A stretch of DNA of 64,000 nucleotides from an uncultured Flavobacteriales bacterium. Lineage in GTDB: Bacteria > Bacteroidota > Bacteroidia > Flavobacteriales_D > Crocinitomicaceae. Below, in pieces: positions 1-9,782 of the stretch. The stretch spans positions 22,151-86,150 of the forward strand of contig CAJWAO010000001.1 of NCBI GenBank assembly GCA_913020765.1, read 5' to 3'. A model generated the notes under the pieces. That model searched no databases. It had not been told where the DNA came from and saw nothing but the letters and a program-made list of their open reading frames with translations. Position 1 is the stretch's first letter. Every line of letters starts with the position of its first letter. The translations under genes and the position numbers were made by a program.

Positions 1-50
1 AATACGATTTCCGGTTGCTTGTTTTCAAATTTTTCTAGTAATTCTCTCAT
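1..50 (-). CDS. 5' end of a Glu/Leu/Phe/Val dehydrogenase (partial, runs off left edge)
   Basis: Reverse-strand ATG at 48-50 gives MRELLEKFENKQPEIV..., resembling the N-terminus of Bacteroidota Glu/Leu/Phe/Val dehydrogenases; only 16 codons visible. Confidence 0.45.
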   Translation of the reverse strand, partial: MRELLEKFENKQPEIV

Positions 51-129
51 GAGGCCTTGATCAATCAAAGTGTGAACAAAAATAATAAATCCCCAATGCA
101 AACGATTGATTTTTTTTCAATTCGCTTTA

Positions 130-1218
130 TTAAGGTTGACTGTGGATTGGGTACCCAGGTTTGTGATATACTCCCGTACACAGAGAAAGTGCAGCGCCGG
201 TAACCGTTTCAATTGTGGTTGATCGGTTTAAAAGGTAACAATAACCAAGGAATGCAAAAATCAAAGCTTCTTTAAAATCAATTGTTTCAGTATCTGGAAT
301 AATGACATCTCCCTTGTATTTGTTTTTTAGTTCCTGTATAATAAATTTATTCTTTGCGCCTCCTCCGGTAAAAAATGCGGACTCAATTTTATGGTTATTG
401 AGTGTGTTTGCAATTTGAGCCGCGATGTGTGAAGAGATCGTTCTTAATATTGTTCTAGGCTCAAGATCTTCGTGAATTAGAGGGTAAAAGTTCTTGTTAA
501 GCCATTCTGTGCCCAGAGACTTGGGTGCATTTTCTGAATAATATTCGAGTTCATTGAGCTTTCTTAAAAGAATTTCGTTTACTGTGCCTGCTTGCGCGAA
601 TTCTCCATTTTTGTCAAAATCTGCATTTAATAATCGGGCATATTTGTTTAAAGGTAAATTACTTGGGCAGATGTCGAAAGCTTGAATTTTGTTTTTGGTC
701 TTAAAGCTAATATTGCAAAATCCTCCAATATTGATATAAGCTTCGGCTTTGCCATGAAAGAGAGAGAAATCTCCTTTAGGAACCAGTGGTGCTCCTTGAC
801 CCCCGGCTATCACATCCAAAGATCTAAAATCATTGATTACTGGAATTCCAGTATGATAGGCAAGTGTGCTCCCGCATCCCAATTGAAGGGTAAAGCCATT
901 TTCTGGTTGGTGTAAAATGGTTTGACCGTGCGCGGCAATTGCTTCAATGTCATTTTGATCAAGTTTATTTTTTTCAATAAAAGCATTGACTTGAGCTGCG
1001 AAAAATAGACCAATTGCTTTATCTAAAACTTGAGCTTGGTCAATTTTTAATTCATGGGCATTTTTTATACTTTCTTCTAAATCAACAGGATAGCTTACTG
1101 CTTCACAGCATACGATTGTATGGTCAATTTTATCTACATTTTCTTCAAATTGAACGAGCACTATATCAAGGCCGTCCAAAGAAGTGCCACTCATTAGTCC
1201 TATTAATTTTTTTATCAC
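130..1218 (-). CDS. anmK: Anhydro-N-acetylmuramic acid kinase
   Basis: MIKKLIGLMSGTSLDGLDIVL N-terminus, AAHGQT, NIGGFCNIS and FTGGGAKN motifs. Confidence 0.93.
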   Translation of the reverse strand: MIKKLIGLMSGTSLDGLDIVLVQFEENVDKIDHTIVCCEAVSYPVDLEESIKNAHELKIDQAQVLDKAIGLFFAAQVNAFIEKNKLDQNDIEAIAAHGQTILHQPENGFTLQLGCGSTLAYHTGIPVINDFRSLDVIAGGQGAPLVPKGDFSLFHGKAEAYINIGGFCNISFKTKNKIQAFDICPSNLPLNKYARLLNADFDKNGEFAQAGTVNEILLRKLNELEYYSENAPKSLGTEWLNKNFYPLIHEDLEPRTILRTISSHIAAQIANTLNNHKIESAFFTGGGAKNKFIIQELKNKYKGDVIIPDTETIDFKEALIFAFLGYCYLLNRSTTIETVTGAALSLCTGVYHKPGYPIHSQP

Positions 1219-1284
1219 CCCGAGCTTTTTATTTTCCCCTTAGAATTGAGTATTTTTGTCAAAAATAAATTAAATTTTACCAAT

Positions 1285-2427
1285 ATGAATTTTGAGTTAT
1301 CCGAAGAGCACTTATCTGTAAAAGAAGCCGCAAGGGATTTTGCGCAAAACGTTCTTAAGCCAGGAGTAATCGAAAGAGATGATAAACAAGAGTTTCCTAC
1401 AGAACAGATCAAAGAACTAGGTGAGCTTGGCTTTATGGGTATGATGGTTTCGCCAGAGTATGGTGGAAGTGGTATGGATACACTTTCTTATGTCTTAGCA
1501 ATGGAGGAAATCTCAAAGGTTGATGCCTCAACTTCTGTTTGTATGTCCGTGAATAATTCTTTGGTTTGTTGGGGGATTGAAAAATATGGAACCGAGGAGC
1601 AAAAGCAAAAATATTTGATACCCTTAGCATCGGGACAAAAGATTGGAGCTTTCTGTTTGTCAGAACCAGAAGCAGGTTCTGATGCCACATCTCAAAAGAC
1701 GAGTGCAATAGATATGGGAGACCACTATTTATTAAACGGAACGAAAAATTGGATAACCAACGGTTCTTCGGCAAGTATCTACATTGTAATGGCTCAGACA
1801 AATGCTGAAGCAGGTCACAAGGGTATAAATGCTTTCATTATTGAAAGAGGGATGGAAGGTTTCATTGTTGGTGCTAAAGAGGATAAACTAGGTATCCGAG
1901 GTAGTGATACACATACGCTTCTTTTTAATGACGTTAAGGTTCCTAAGGAAAATAGAATTGGTGAGGATGGATTTGGATTTACCTTCGCAATGAAGGTACT
2001 TTCAGGAGGTCGCATTGGTATTGCAGCGCAAGCACTCGGAATAGCAGCTGGAGGGCTTGAACTTTCTACCGCCTACTCAAAAGAGAGAAAAGCATTCGGA
2101 AAAGAAATATACAAGCATCAAGCCATTGCGTTTAAGCTGGCAGACATGGCCACTGAAGTTGAAGCAGCTCGTTTGCTGGTTTACAAGTCTGCTTTGGATA
2201 AAGATCAAGGTAAAAATTTCGATCAGTCAAGTGCAATGGCGAAGCTATATGCATCGAAGGTAGCTATGGAGCAAACCGTGGAGGCTGTCCAAATACATGG
2301 TGGCTACGGTTTTGTGAAAGAGTACCATGTAGAAAGATTGATGCGAGACGCGAAAATCACCCAAATCTATGAGGGCACTTCAGAGGTGCAAAAAATCGTT
2401 ATATCGAGAGGGATTCTGAAAGGATAG
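1285..2427 (+). CDS. Acyl-CoA dehydrogenase
   Basis: MNFELSEEHLSVKEAARDFAQ..., EPEAGSDATS, QIHGGYGFVKEYHVERLMRDAKITQIYEGTSEVQ; start moved from 1246 because a -7-like TATTTTTG lies at 1251-1258. Confidence 0.93.
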   Translation: MNFELSEEHLSVKEAARDFAQNVLKPGVIERDDKQEFPTEQIKELGELGFMGMMVSPEYGGSGMDTLSYVLAMEEISKVDASTSVCMSVNNSLVCWGIEKYGTEEQKQKYLIPLASGQKIGAFCLSEPEAGSDATSQKTSAIDMGDHYLLNGTKNWITNGSSASIYIVMAQTNAEAGHKGINAFIIERGMEGFIVGAKEDKLGIRGSDTHTLLFNDVKVPKENRIGEDGFGFTFAMKVLSGGRIGIAAQALGIAAGGLELSTAYSKERKAFGKEIYKHQAIAFKLADMATEVEAARLLVYKSALDKDQGKNFDQSSAMAKLYASKVAMEQTVEAVQIHGGYGFVKEYHVERLMRDAKITQIYEGTSEVQKIVISRGILKG

Positions 2428-2454
2428 TTTCCTTGGACTCATTTTATTCTCAAT

Positions 2455-2910
2455 CTAACGGTTATTTTCTCTTAGACATTTTAGTGCATATTTGATATGT
2501 CCGTGAGCATTAATCATTGAGTTGAATACTCCGATGCATATTCCTTTCTTATTAATTACAAAAGTGACGCGCCCAGGTATCAGGCCGAATAAGTTTTTTG
2601 GAACATTAAATAAGTTCCTCAGCCGCTCATCACGATCTGCAATCAAATTGTAATTAAGACCAAACGTATTAGAAAAAGATAGGTGAGATTTCTCCGAGTC
2701 TGAGGATATGCCAATAACTTCACAATCGAGGTGCTCGAACTCGGTGTACCTATCTCTGAATACACATGCCTGTTGCGTGCAACCTGGGGTAAAGTTCTTT
2801 GGATAAAAAAAGAAAACAATATTTTTACTTCCCAAGATCTCTGAAAATGGTATTGGTTTACCAAAGTGATTGTCAAAAGTTAATTGTGGACATGAATCTC
2901 CAATTTTCAT
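2455..2910 (-). CDS. Peroxiredoxin, Bcp/PrxQ type
   Basis: FFYPKNFTPGCTQQACVFRDRY peroxidatic Cys motif; ATGA overlap with photolyase stop. Confidence 0.88.
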   Translation of the reverse strand: MKIGDSCPQLTFDNHFGKPIPFSEILGSKNIVFFFYPKNFTPGCTQQACVFRDRYTEFEHLDCEVIGISSDSEKSHLSFSNTFGLNYNLIADRDERLRNLFNVPKNLFGLIPGRVTFVINKKGICIGVFNSMINAHGHIKYALKCLRENNR

Positions 2911-4214
2911 AATTTACCGAGTCCTTTTTTGTATCGATTCAATGCTCTTTCCCTTGCGAACTTGTGTTCCACAATTGGTTCAGGGTATTGGTCTGTACCA
3001 AATTCGGGAATCCACTTTTTTATATAGATAAAGTCTTTGTCAAATTTTTGCTGCTGTGAAGTTGGATTGAAAATTCTAAAATAGGGTGCAGCGTCGCAAC
3101 CACATCCGGCAGCCCACTGCCATCCTCCTGTGTTACTTGCCAATTCAAAGTCAAGAAGCTTTTCAGCAAAATAGGCAGCGCCAAGTCTCCAGTCTAGAAG
3201 TAAGTGCTTCGTAAAAAAGGAAGCCACAACCATGCGGACCCGATTGTGCATGAATCCTGTTTCATTTAGCTCTCTCATCCCTGCATCTACCATAGGGTAT
3301 CCCGTTTTCCCGTGGCACCAGCGCTCGAAATGTTCCGTATTTTTTTCCCATTCAACTAGGTCGTATTGCTTTCTGAATGAATTTTCAGCCGAATGTGGAA
3401 AGTGAAAAAGAATCATTTGGTAAAAGTCTCGCCATATAAGTTCATTCAAATAGCTTTCGCTAATCTTTAAGCTTTTGTTGACTAGTGAACGAATACTAAT
3501 TGTACCAAATCTTAGGTGAACACTTAAAAGTGAGGTTCCATTGGCGGCTGGGAAATTTCTCTTTTCTTGATACTGATTTATGGTTTGCAACTCAACTGTC
3601 TTTTTTGGAAATTTTATTTGACTTTGTACAAATCCCATAGACTCCAACGATATTAGGTCCTCATTTTGTTCAAATTTAAAGAGAGAAGCTGTATGATTTT
3701 CGCTTGGATAAGAGGCAGTGTAGTTTTCATTGAAATAGGCTTTCCATTTTCTTGAGTACGGTGTGAAGACTGTATAGGGCAAGCCATCGGCTTTCAATAC
3801 CTCTTCTTTTTCAAATACGACATGGTCTTTGGCACCAATGAATGAAATTTGTTGGTCTTTTAATTTGGAAAGTAAATATGCATCTCTGGACCGGGCATAG
3901 GGCTCATAATCGCGATTGGTAAAAACTGCATCTACCTTATATTTTTTAGCTAATTCGGGGATGAGTATTTTTGGATCACCATGCGCAACGATAAGGTCAG
4001 AATTTAGGCTTCGGTAAGCTTCCTTCAGCGCAGTAATTTCAGCGTGTATAAATGAAATACGGGCATCATTTTTAGGCAGCTTATCAATTATGGCTGTATC
4101 AAAAATAAAAACAGGTGCGACTTGTTCCGCGTTTATTAGTGCTTTGTGTAGACCTGCATTGTCAGCTATTCGAATATCTCTTCTGTGCCAGAATAGTACA
4201 TTTTTAAATTTCAT
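2907..4214 (-). CDS. Deoxyribodipyrimidine photolyase / cryptochrome family
   Basis: LFWHRRDIRIADNAGL, WCHGKTGYPMVDAGMRELNETGFMHNRVRMVVASFFTKHLLLDWRLG, ASNTGGWQWAAGCGCDAAPYFRIFNP. Confidence 0.95.
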   Translation of the reverse strand: MKFKNVLFWHRRDIRIADNAGLHKALINAEQVAPVFIFDTAIIDKLPKNDARISFIHAEITALKEAYRSLNSDLIVAHGDPKILIPELAKKYKVDAVFTNRDYEPYARSRDAYLLSKLKDQQISFIGAKDHVVFEKEEVLKADGLPYTVFTPYSRKWKAYFNENYTASYPSENHTASLFKFEQNEDLISLESMGFVQSQIKFPKKTVELQTINQYQEKRNFPAANGTSLLSVHLRFGTISIRSLVNKSLKISESYLNELIWRDFYQMILFHFPHSAENSFRKQYDLVEWEKNTEHFERWCHGKTGYPMVDAGMRELNETGFMHNRVRMVVASFFTKHLLLDWRLGAAYFAEKLLDFELASNTGGWQWAAGCGCDAAPYFRIFNPTSQQQKFDKDFIYIKKWIPEFGTDQYPEPIVEHKFARERALNRYKKGLGKL

Positions 4215-4217
4215 TTT

Positions 4218-4841
4218 CTATTGTGGTTTAGCGTAATTTAGAGACTTTACCTTTGTGAGCTTATAGTAATCAGAAAGGCCTGAAATACTCATGCTTTTTA
4301 GCTCTTGGAAGTCAAGTCGATATTTATTATTGTGTAATGTTCTCGGTATTGAAATTGAAATTACTTTTCCTATGATTAAACGTGTCTGGTTTGATTTTAT
4401 CTCGATATCATCATCAAGCTCAAGTGCAATATGAAGTGGGGATTCTCCTACAAAGGGACACCTTAATTCTTTCTTATGTATGGCAGTTAGACCTACTTCT
4501 TTAAATTCATTTTGACCTTTCGAGTATCGGGCTGAGGTTTGGTGGGCTTTTTCAAAAAAGTTTTCTGTAATTAGATTAAAACTGTAATGCTTATATTTTA
4601 AAATATTTTGATAGGTATGTCTATCAACTGTGGTTGGTCTTTGAATAAATCCGAGTAGGGGAGGCCTTGCCCCGATATGGGTTATTGAATTGAAAATAGC
4701 TAGATTTTCATCTTCGCCCTGTCCGGTGCCGATAAGGTAGCCCGGCTTCGCACCGGAAAATGAATTAAAAAAAGCTGTAAACTCTTGCTTGTCTAGATTT
4801 TTGAATTTTTCTAATTCAATGGTCTCAATGTTATGCGTCAT
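4218..4841 (-). CDS. Flavin reductase family protein
   Basis: NSFSGAKPGYLIGT...NLAIFNSITHIGARPPLLGFI, YSFNLI flavin reductase-like fold. Confidence 0.75.
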   Translation of the reverse strand: MTHNIETIELEKFKNLDKQEFTAFFNSFSGAKPGYLIGTGQGEDENLAIFNSITHIGARPPLLGFIQRPTTVDRHTYQNILKYKHYSFNLITENFFEKAHQTSARYSKGQNEFKEVGLTAIHKKELRCPFVGESPLHIALELDDDIEIKSNQTRLIIGKVISISIPRTLHNNKYRLDFQELKSMSISGLSDYYKLTKVKSLNYAKPQ

Positions 4842-4852
4842 TACTCAGTAAT

Positions 4853-5257
4853 TTACACGCCTTCGTAGACCACAACGTTGTTTTCAGTTTCCCATAGCTT
4901 GATGGATAGATCATATTTTGAATCAAGCTTCGCGCGCAGTAAGTTGTAGCAAACCATACTGATGTGTTCTGCTGTGGGAATCAGATTTTTAAACTCTGGA
5001 CAGTCAATATTCAGATTTCTGTGATCGAAACGCTCAATTACCTCCTCTTTAATGATTCCTTTCAAAATTTTGAGGTCGATAACGTAGCCTGTTTCCGGAT
5101 CGATGGGACCATCAATCCAAACTTCAAGTTTATAATTGTGTCCATGGAAATTATAATTATTACATTTTCCGAAAACCTCATTATTTTTTTCGTCAGACCA
5201 GTCTGGTCTGTATAGTCTATGTGCAGCATTGAAGTTGGCTTTTCTACAAACTTTCAT
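4853..5257 (-). CDS. 6-pyruvoyl-tetrahydropterin synthase / 6-carboxytetrahydropterin synthase family
   Basis: FNAAHRL, CNNYNFHGHNYKLEV, TGYVIDLKILK, FDHRNLN, PTAEHIS motifs. Confidence 0.9.
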   Translation of the reverse strand: MKVCRKANFNAAHRLYRPDWSDEKNNEVFGKCNNYNFHGHNYKLEVWIDGPIDPETGYVIDLKILKGIIKEEVIERFDHRNLNIDCPEFKNLIPTAEHISMVCYNLLRAKLDSKYDLSIKLWETENNVVVYEGV

Positions 5258-5775
5258 TAGAAATAGGCTTTAAGTTTATTACGATATTCTTGAATGATGA
5301 GCTTGAACCAAAATGTGTAGTCATTGGGCTTTTTTTTCATGTTTGTTTCAAGTTCCTCAATTGAGACCCATGAAAAAGCCATGGCTTCATCCGTATTTAA
5401 GTGCGGAGTTTCATCTGTTGTACCAATAAAAACGTGGTCTAGTTCGTGCTCGATTAGGCCGTTATCGAAATCACATTTGTATAGAAATTTAAACAAAAAT
5501 TTCAAATCGGCTGACATACCCATCTCTTCTTGAAGACGTCTTTTGGCGGCTTCAAGTGCATCCTCTTCGGGATAGGGATGACTACAACAGGTATTGGTCC
5601 AAAGTCCTGGTGAATGATACTTTCCGAGCGCCCTCCTTTGAAGCAGTAATTCTTTCTTGGAATTTAAAATGATTACAGACAAAGCCCTATGTAATTCACC
5701 TTTCTCATGCGCAAGTAATTTTTCCATGACACCGATTGGATTGTCTTGGTTGTCAACTAATTGGACCTGAATCAT
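5257..5775 (-). CDS. idi: Isopentenyl-diphosphate delta-isomerase (type 1, Nudix fold)
   Basis: LHRALSVIILNSKKELLLQRRALGKYHSPGLWTNTCCSHPYPEE, EHELDHVFIG. Confidence 0.93.
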   Translation of the reverse strand: MIQVQLVDNQDNPIGVMEKLLAHEKGELHRALSVIILNSKKELLLQRRALGKYHSPGLWTNTCCSHPYPEEDALEAAKRRLQEEMGMSADLKFLFKFLYKCDFDNGLIEHELDHVFIGTTDETPHLNTDEAMAFSWVSIEELETNMKKKPNDYTFWFKLIIQEYRNKLKAYF

Positions 5776-5776
5776 G

Positions 5777-6613
5777 CTACAATATGTTTAGATTATGCCT
5801 AACATATGATGTTACAAGAATTCTTGCTTTTTTCCGATTTGGGATACGTACCCTTTCTTCGAGAATTCTCTCGGCTTTTGTTCTTTTTATTTTCTTGAAC
5901 AATTTGAAGTAATATTTATAGGCCATATAAACGCCAAAACGCGCCTTTTTCGGGAGCATTAGAATACCTTCATAACCAAGTCTAAAATCTTTTTCAATAT
6001 CTGCTTCAATTTCTTTTTTTACAATGTTGTTGAAGTCATTCATGTTGATTCCTGGAAAATATGTTCTTCCCAGCTCATTGAAATCATCATTCAAATCTCT
6101 TAAGAAGTTTATCTTTTGAAATGCCGAACCGAGCTTCATGGCGTTCATTTTCAATCTTTGGTATTCACTATCCTCTCCGCTTACAAATATTTTTAAGCAC
6201 ATGAGTCCGACAACTTCCGCAGAACCTAGAATATACTTTTCGTAGGTATCTTTGTCATATACCTTTTTATCTAAATCCATTTCCATCGAATTCATGAAAG
6301 TTTCAATGAGATCGTGCGGGATATTATATTTATTTACAGCCCATTGAAAAGAATTCAATATTGGGTTCAATGATATTCCATTTTCAATTGCTTCGTAAGT
6401 ATCTTTTTTGAAATCGGCAAGTAAGATTTCTTTATCGAACCCATCAAATGAGTCGACAATTTCATCAGCAAAACGAACAAAACCATAAATTGAGTAAATG
6501 GGTTTATGTAATTCTTTATTAAGAAAACGAATACCCAATGAAAATGAGGTACTGTAACGACGCGTGGTCATTTTACTCATGTCTTGACTTAATTTATCAA
6601 AAATTGCTTTCAT
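5777..6613 (-). CDS. crtB: Phytoene/squalene synthase
   Basis: YSTSFSLGIRFL, YGFVRFADEIVDSFDG, AFQKINFLRDLNDDFNELGRTYFP aspartate-rich motifs. Confidence 0.93.
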   Translation of the reverse strand: MKAIFDKLSQDMSKMTTRRYSTSFSLGIRFLNKELHKPIYSIYGFVRFADEIVDSFDGFDKEILLADFKKDTYEAIENGISLNPILNSFQWAVNKYNIPHDLIETFMNSMEMDLDKKVYDKDTYEKYILGSAEVVGLMCLKIFVSGEDSEYQRLKMNAMKLGSAFQKINFLRDLNDDFNELGRTYFPGINMNDFNNIVKKEIEADIEKDFRLGYEGILMLPKKARFGVYMAYKYYFKLFKKIKRTKAERILEERVRIPNRKKARILVTSYVRHNLNIL

Positions 6614-6614
6614 G

Positions 6615-8084
6615 CTATGAATGGTTTTTAAGTACGTATTTTGCGACTACTTCTCCTGAAACAATTGAGGGTGGTACACCGGGCCCAGGAACAGTCAGCT
6701 GACCTGTATAATAGAAGTTGTCTAAGTTTTTATTTCGCAACGATGGCTTTAAGATAGCGGTTTGGCGCAATGTATTTGCCAAACCATATGCATTTCCTTT
6801 AAATGCGTTGTATTCGTTTTTGAAATCCTCAATACAGAAGCTTTTCTTGTATACAATATTCGCCGAAATGTCGTTACCAGTTTTTTTCTTGAAACGATTC
6901 AATAAGATATTAAAATATTTTTCTCGAGTCTCCTCGTTATCATTTAAATTTGGTGCGATTGGAATAAGAAAAAATAAATTTTCACTTCCTTTAGGTGCCA
7001 CACTGTCATCAGTTACAGAAGGCGCACAAACATAAAACAAAGGTGCACTCGGCCATTGTGGGTCCTTGTAAATTTCTATTCCATGTTGCTCTAAAGATTC
7101 ATCGAAAAAGAGATTGTGGTGTTGAATATCCTTTAATTTTTTATTCACACCCACATAAAAGAGAAGGCAGGAAGGAGCCATGACTCTTTTATCCCAGTAT
7201 TTGTTTGAATAATTCGCGTGACCATTAAGTAGCTTTTTGTCTGTATGGTGGTAGTCAGCACCTGATATAACAATATCAGCGGAGTATTCTTTTTTATTCG
7301 TTACTACAGTTTTAACCTCTCGGTTTACCTTTTTAAGTGAAATTACTTCTTCACCTGTAACAAACTTCACATTATTTTCTTTGGCTATTTTTTCAAATGC
7401 TTCAACGAACTTATGCATCCCGCCTTGAGGATACCATGTTCCTAATTTAATGTCTGCATAATTCATTAGAGAATAGAGTGCTGGTGTCTCATTTGGCATT
7501 GCTCCCAAAAATAGCACAGGAAACTCTAACAGTCCGATGATCTTTTCATTTGAAAAATAACTTCTTATGAATTTTCCAAAAGAAGAAAAAAGATTCATGT
7601 TTAAGAGTCCTTTCAACACCTTAGCATTGGCAAATTCGAACACACTCATACTTGGCTTGTACACTAAATCTTGCATTCCAACCTTATACTTGACTTCAGC
7701 ATCTTTTAGAAAGGACCTTAATTTTAGGGCACTGCCCTTTTCATGGTCCTCGAACCACTGCTCAAGTGCTTTCATGTCTGCAGGTACATCCGTAAAAGAA
7801 TCGTCTTTCCAATACACCCTGTAAGACGGATCAAGTCTTTCAAGATTGTAAAAATCGCTTGTCGTGTGGTCAAATTTGTTGTAAAAGTCCTCAAATACAT
7901 CAGGCATCCAATACCAACTAGGACCCATATCGAAGGTGAAACCGTCAATTTCAAACTTTCTTGCTCGACCTCCAATCTGCTTATTTTTCTCGATTATAGT
8001 AACATCATTCCCTTCTTTGGAAAGAAAGGAGGCTGCGGAAAGACTTGAAATTCCGGAACCGATGACGATAATCTTGCGAGGCAT
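6615..8084 (-). CDS. crtI: Phytoene desaturase
   Basis: KIIVIGSGISSLSAASFLSKEGNDVTIIEKNKQIGGRARKFEIDGFTFDMGPSWYWMPDVFEDF; C-terminal NFYYTGQLTVPGPGVPPSIVSGEVVA. Confidence 0.95.
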   Translation of the reverse strand: MPRKIIVIGSGISSLSAASFLSKEGNDVTIIEKNKQIGGRARKFEIDGFTFDMGPSWYWMPDVFEDFYNKFDHTTSDFYNLERLDPSYRVYWKDDSFTDVPADMKALEQWFEDHEKGSALKLRSFLKDAEVKYKVGMQDLVYKPSMSVFEFANAKVLKGLLNMNLFSSFGKFIRSYFSNEKIIGLLEFPVLFLGAMPNETPALYSLMNYADIKLGTWYPQGGMHKFVEAFEKIAKENNVKFVTGEEVISLKKVNREVKTVVTNKKEYSADIVISGADYHHTDKKLLNGHANYSNKYWDKRVMAPSCLLFYVGVNKKLKDIQHHNLFFDESLEQHGIEIYKDPQWPSAPLFYVCAPSVTDDSVAPKGSENLFFLIPIAPNLNDNEETREKYFNILLNRFKKKTGNDISANIVYKKSFCIEDFKNEYNAFKGNAYGLANTLRQTAILKPSLRNKNLDNFYYTGQLTVPGPGVPPSIVSGEVVAKYVLKNHS

Positions 8085-8087
8085 TTT

Positions 8088-8600
8088 TTAATTTAAAGTG
8101 TAAGCGTAATCAGGTAGTAAATCTATCAATTTTTTTCGTGCAATAAATATTCTGCTTTTCACCGTACCTATTGGAATATTCAATTGGTCTGCAATCTCCT
8201 TGTACTTAAAACCTTTGAAATGTAGAATAAACGGATCTTTGTATTCGTCACTTAGACTATCAATTTTTTCTTCAATATCTTTCGTCGCAATTTGCGAAAC
8301 TGGTGTTTGCTCGTGACCTTTGCTGTTGGTTATTAGATACAGTTCCTTGGAATTATCAAAAATTGTTCCTGATTTAACTTTCCTACGGTATTGGTTGATG
8401 AAAATATTTCTCATAATGGTAAAAACCCAAGCCTTAAAATTGGTCTGTGGCGTGTAATAGGTTTTGTAGTTAATGGCCTTTAACATGGTGTCCTGCGTTA
8501 GGTCTTTTGCATCCTCCATATTTCTTGTAAAACCGAGCGCAAATGATTTAAGATTGCTCTCAATATCCATTAAAGCTTCATTGAATTCGATGGTCGACAT
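8088..8600 (-). CDS. ECF-type RNA polymerase sigma factor
   Basis: Region 2 (AKDLTQDTMLKAI...FKAWVFTIMRNIFINQYRR) and region 4 (FKGFKYKEIADQLNIPIGTVKSRIFIARKKL). Confidence 0.92.
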   Translation of the reverse strand: MSTIEFNEALMDIESNLKSFALGFTRNMEDAKDLTQDTMLKAINYKTYYTPQTNFKAWVFTIMRNIFINQYRRKVKSGTIFDNSKELYLITNSKGHEQTPVSQIATKDIEEKIDSLSDEYKDPFILHFKGFKYKEIADQLNIPIGTVKSRIFIARKKLIDLLPDYAYTLN

Positions 8601-8715
8601 AATATTTTGTTTAACGTTTACGGCGTAAATGTAAACAAAAAATGTTTAACAAAACAATTAAAACTTTAAACAAAATTGTTATACCCTGGTCCTTTTGTTT
8701 CTGTAAGCCCCGTTT

Positions 8716-9654
8716 TTACTGGGAAAAACCAATAATCATTTTTTTTACAATTTCTTCAATTTTAACACGATTTTTCCAATTCCAATCTTCTTTGGCTGCT
8801 AAGTCATTGATCGAATTTGGCCAAGTATCGGCAATTTCTTGTCTGAAGTCAGGTTTGTATTCAATTTCGAAGTCCTTGAATTTCTTCTTAATTTCATGAT
8901 ATAAATCTTGAGGACATAAGCTTATTCCTGCTAGGTTATATGAACTACGGACCTTTATTTGCGCTTTCGGTGCTTCCATAATTTCAATAGTTGCGCGTAT
9001 TGCATCAGACATGTACATCATCGGAAGTTTGGTATCCTTATCGAGATAACATATATATTTTTTTTCTTTGACTGCTTTATCAAAGATATCAACCGCATAA
9101 TCCGTAGTACCTCCGCCAGGAGCACTTTTATAGGAAATTAATCCAGGATATCTCAAGCTACGAACATCTACGTCGTACTTTTTAAAATAATATTCGCACC
9201 AGCGTTCGCCTGCTAGTTTCGAAATACCATAAACCGTGCTGGGTTCCATTATTGTATGCTGAGGTGTATTATTCATAGGTGAATTCGCACCAAAAACAGC
9301 AATTGAGCTCGGCCAGAAAACTTTATCTATTTTTTTATTCCTAGCTAGCTCTAGTACATTAAACAAGCCCTGCATGTTGAGATCCCATGCAAAGATCGGT
9401 TTGTTTTCGGCTGTTGCTGACAACATAGCAGCCAATAAATAAATCTGTTTGATATTATTTTCTTTTACGATTTTTACAAGTGCATTTTGGTCCATTATAT
9501 CAAATTGTACATATTTGCCCTCCGCAAGGGATGGTGGACAATGCTCCTTAATATCAGAGGCCAATACATTTTCTAAACCGAATAGTTTTCGTAATTCAAT
9601 AACAAGTTCTATACCTATTTGACCACATGCACCGACAACAAGAATATTTGACAT
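8716..9654 (-). CDS. NAD-dependent epimerase/dehydratase, L-threonine 3-dehydrogenase-like
   Basis: ILVVGACGQIGIELVIELR Rossmann motif, YGISKLAGERW YxxxK. Confidence 0.8.
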   Translation of the reverse strand: MSNILVVGACGQIGIELVIELRKLFGLENVLASDIKEHCPPSLAEGKYVQFDIMDQNALVKIVKENNIKQIYLLAAMLSATAENKPIFAWDLNMQGLFNVLELARNKKIDKVFWPSSIAVFGANSPMNNTPQHTIMEPSTVYGISKLAGERWCEYYFKKYDVDVRSLRYPGLISYKSAPGGGTTDYAVDIFDKAVKEKKYICYLDKDTKLPMMYMSDAIRATIEIMEAPKAQIKVRSSYNLAGISLCPQDLYHEIKKKFKDFEIEYKPDFRQEIADTWPNSINDLAAKEDWNWKNRVKIEEIVKKMIIGFSQ

Positions 9655-9782
9655 AGCTCAGATTTGATACAAAAATAACTTTTGCAATTAAATAATCATT
9701 AAAACTGATATTCGTCATTTTTTATTCTCCTGAATGCCCCTTAATTTGTGTAAGGTGATTTTTTATTAACTTCAGTGATATT

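Noticed and set aside
1433-1801. 122-aa minus-strand ORF inside the acyl-CoA dehydrogenase gene
   Set aside because: Shadow ORF opposite a conserved gene
7743-8048. 101-aa plus-strand ORF inside crtI
   Set aside because: Antisense to a clearly conserved gene, no recognisable domain
5257-8084. Larger biosynthetic gene cluster around crtB/crtI
   Set aside because: Only idi, crtB and crtI are present; no cyclase, hydroxylase or tailoring genes in the window
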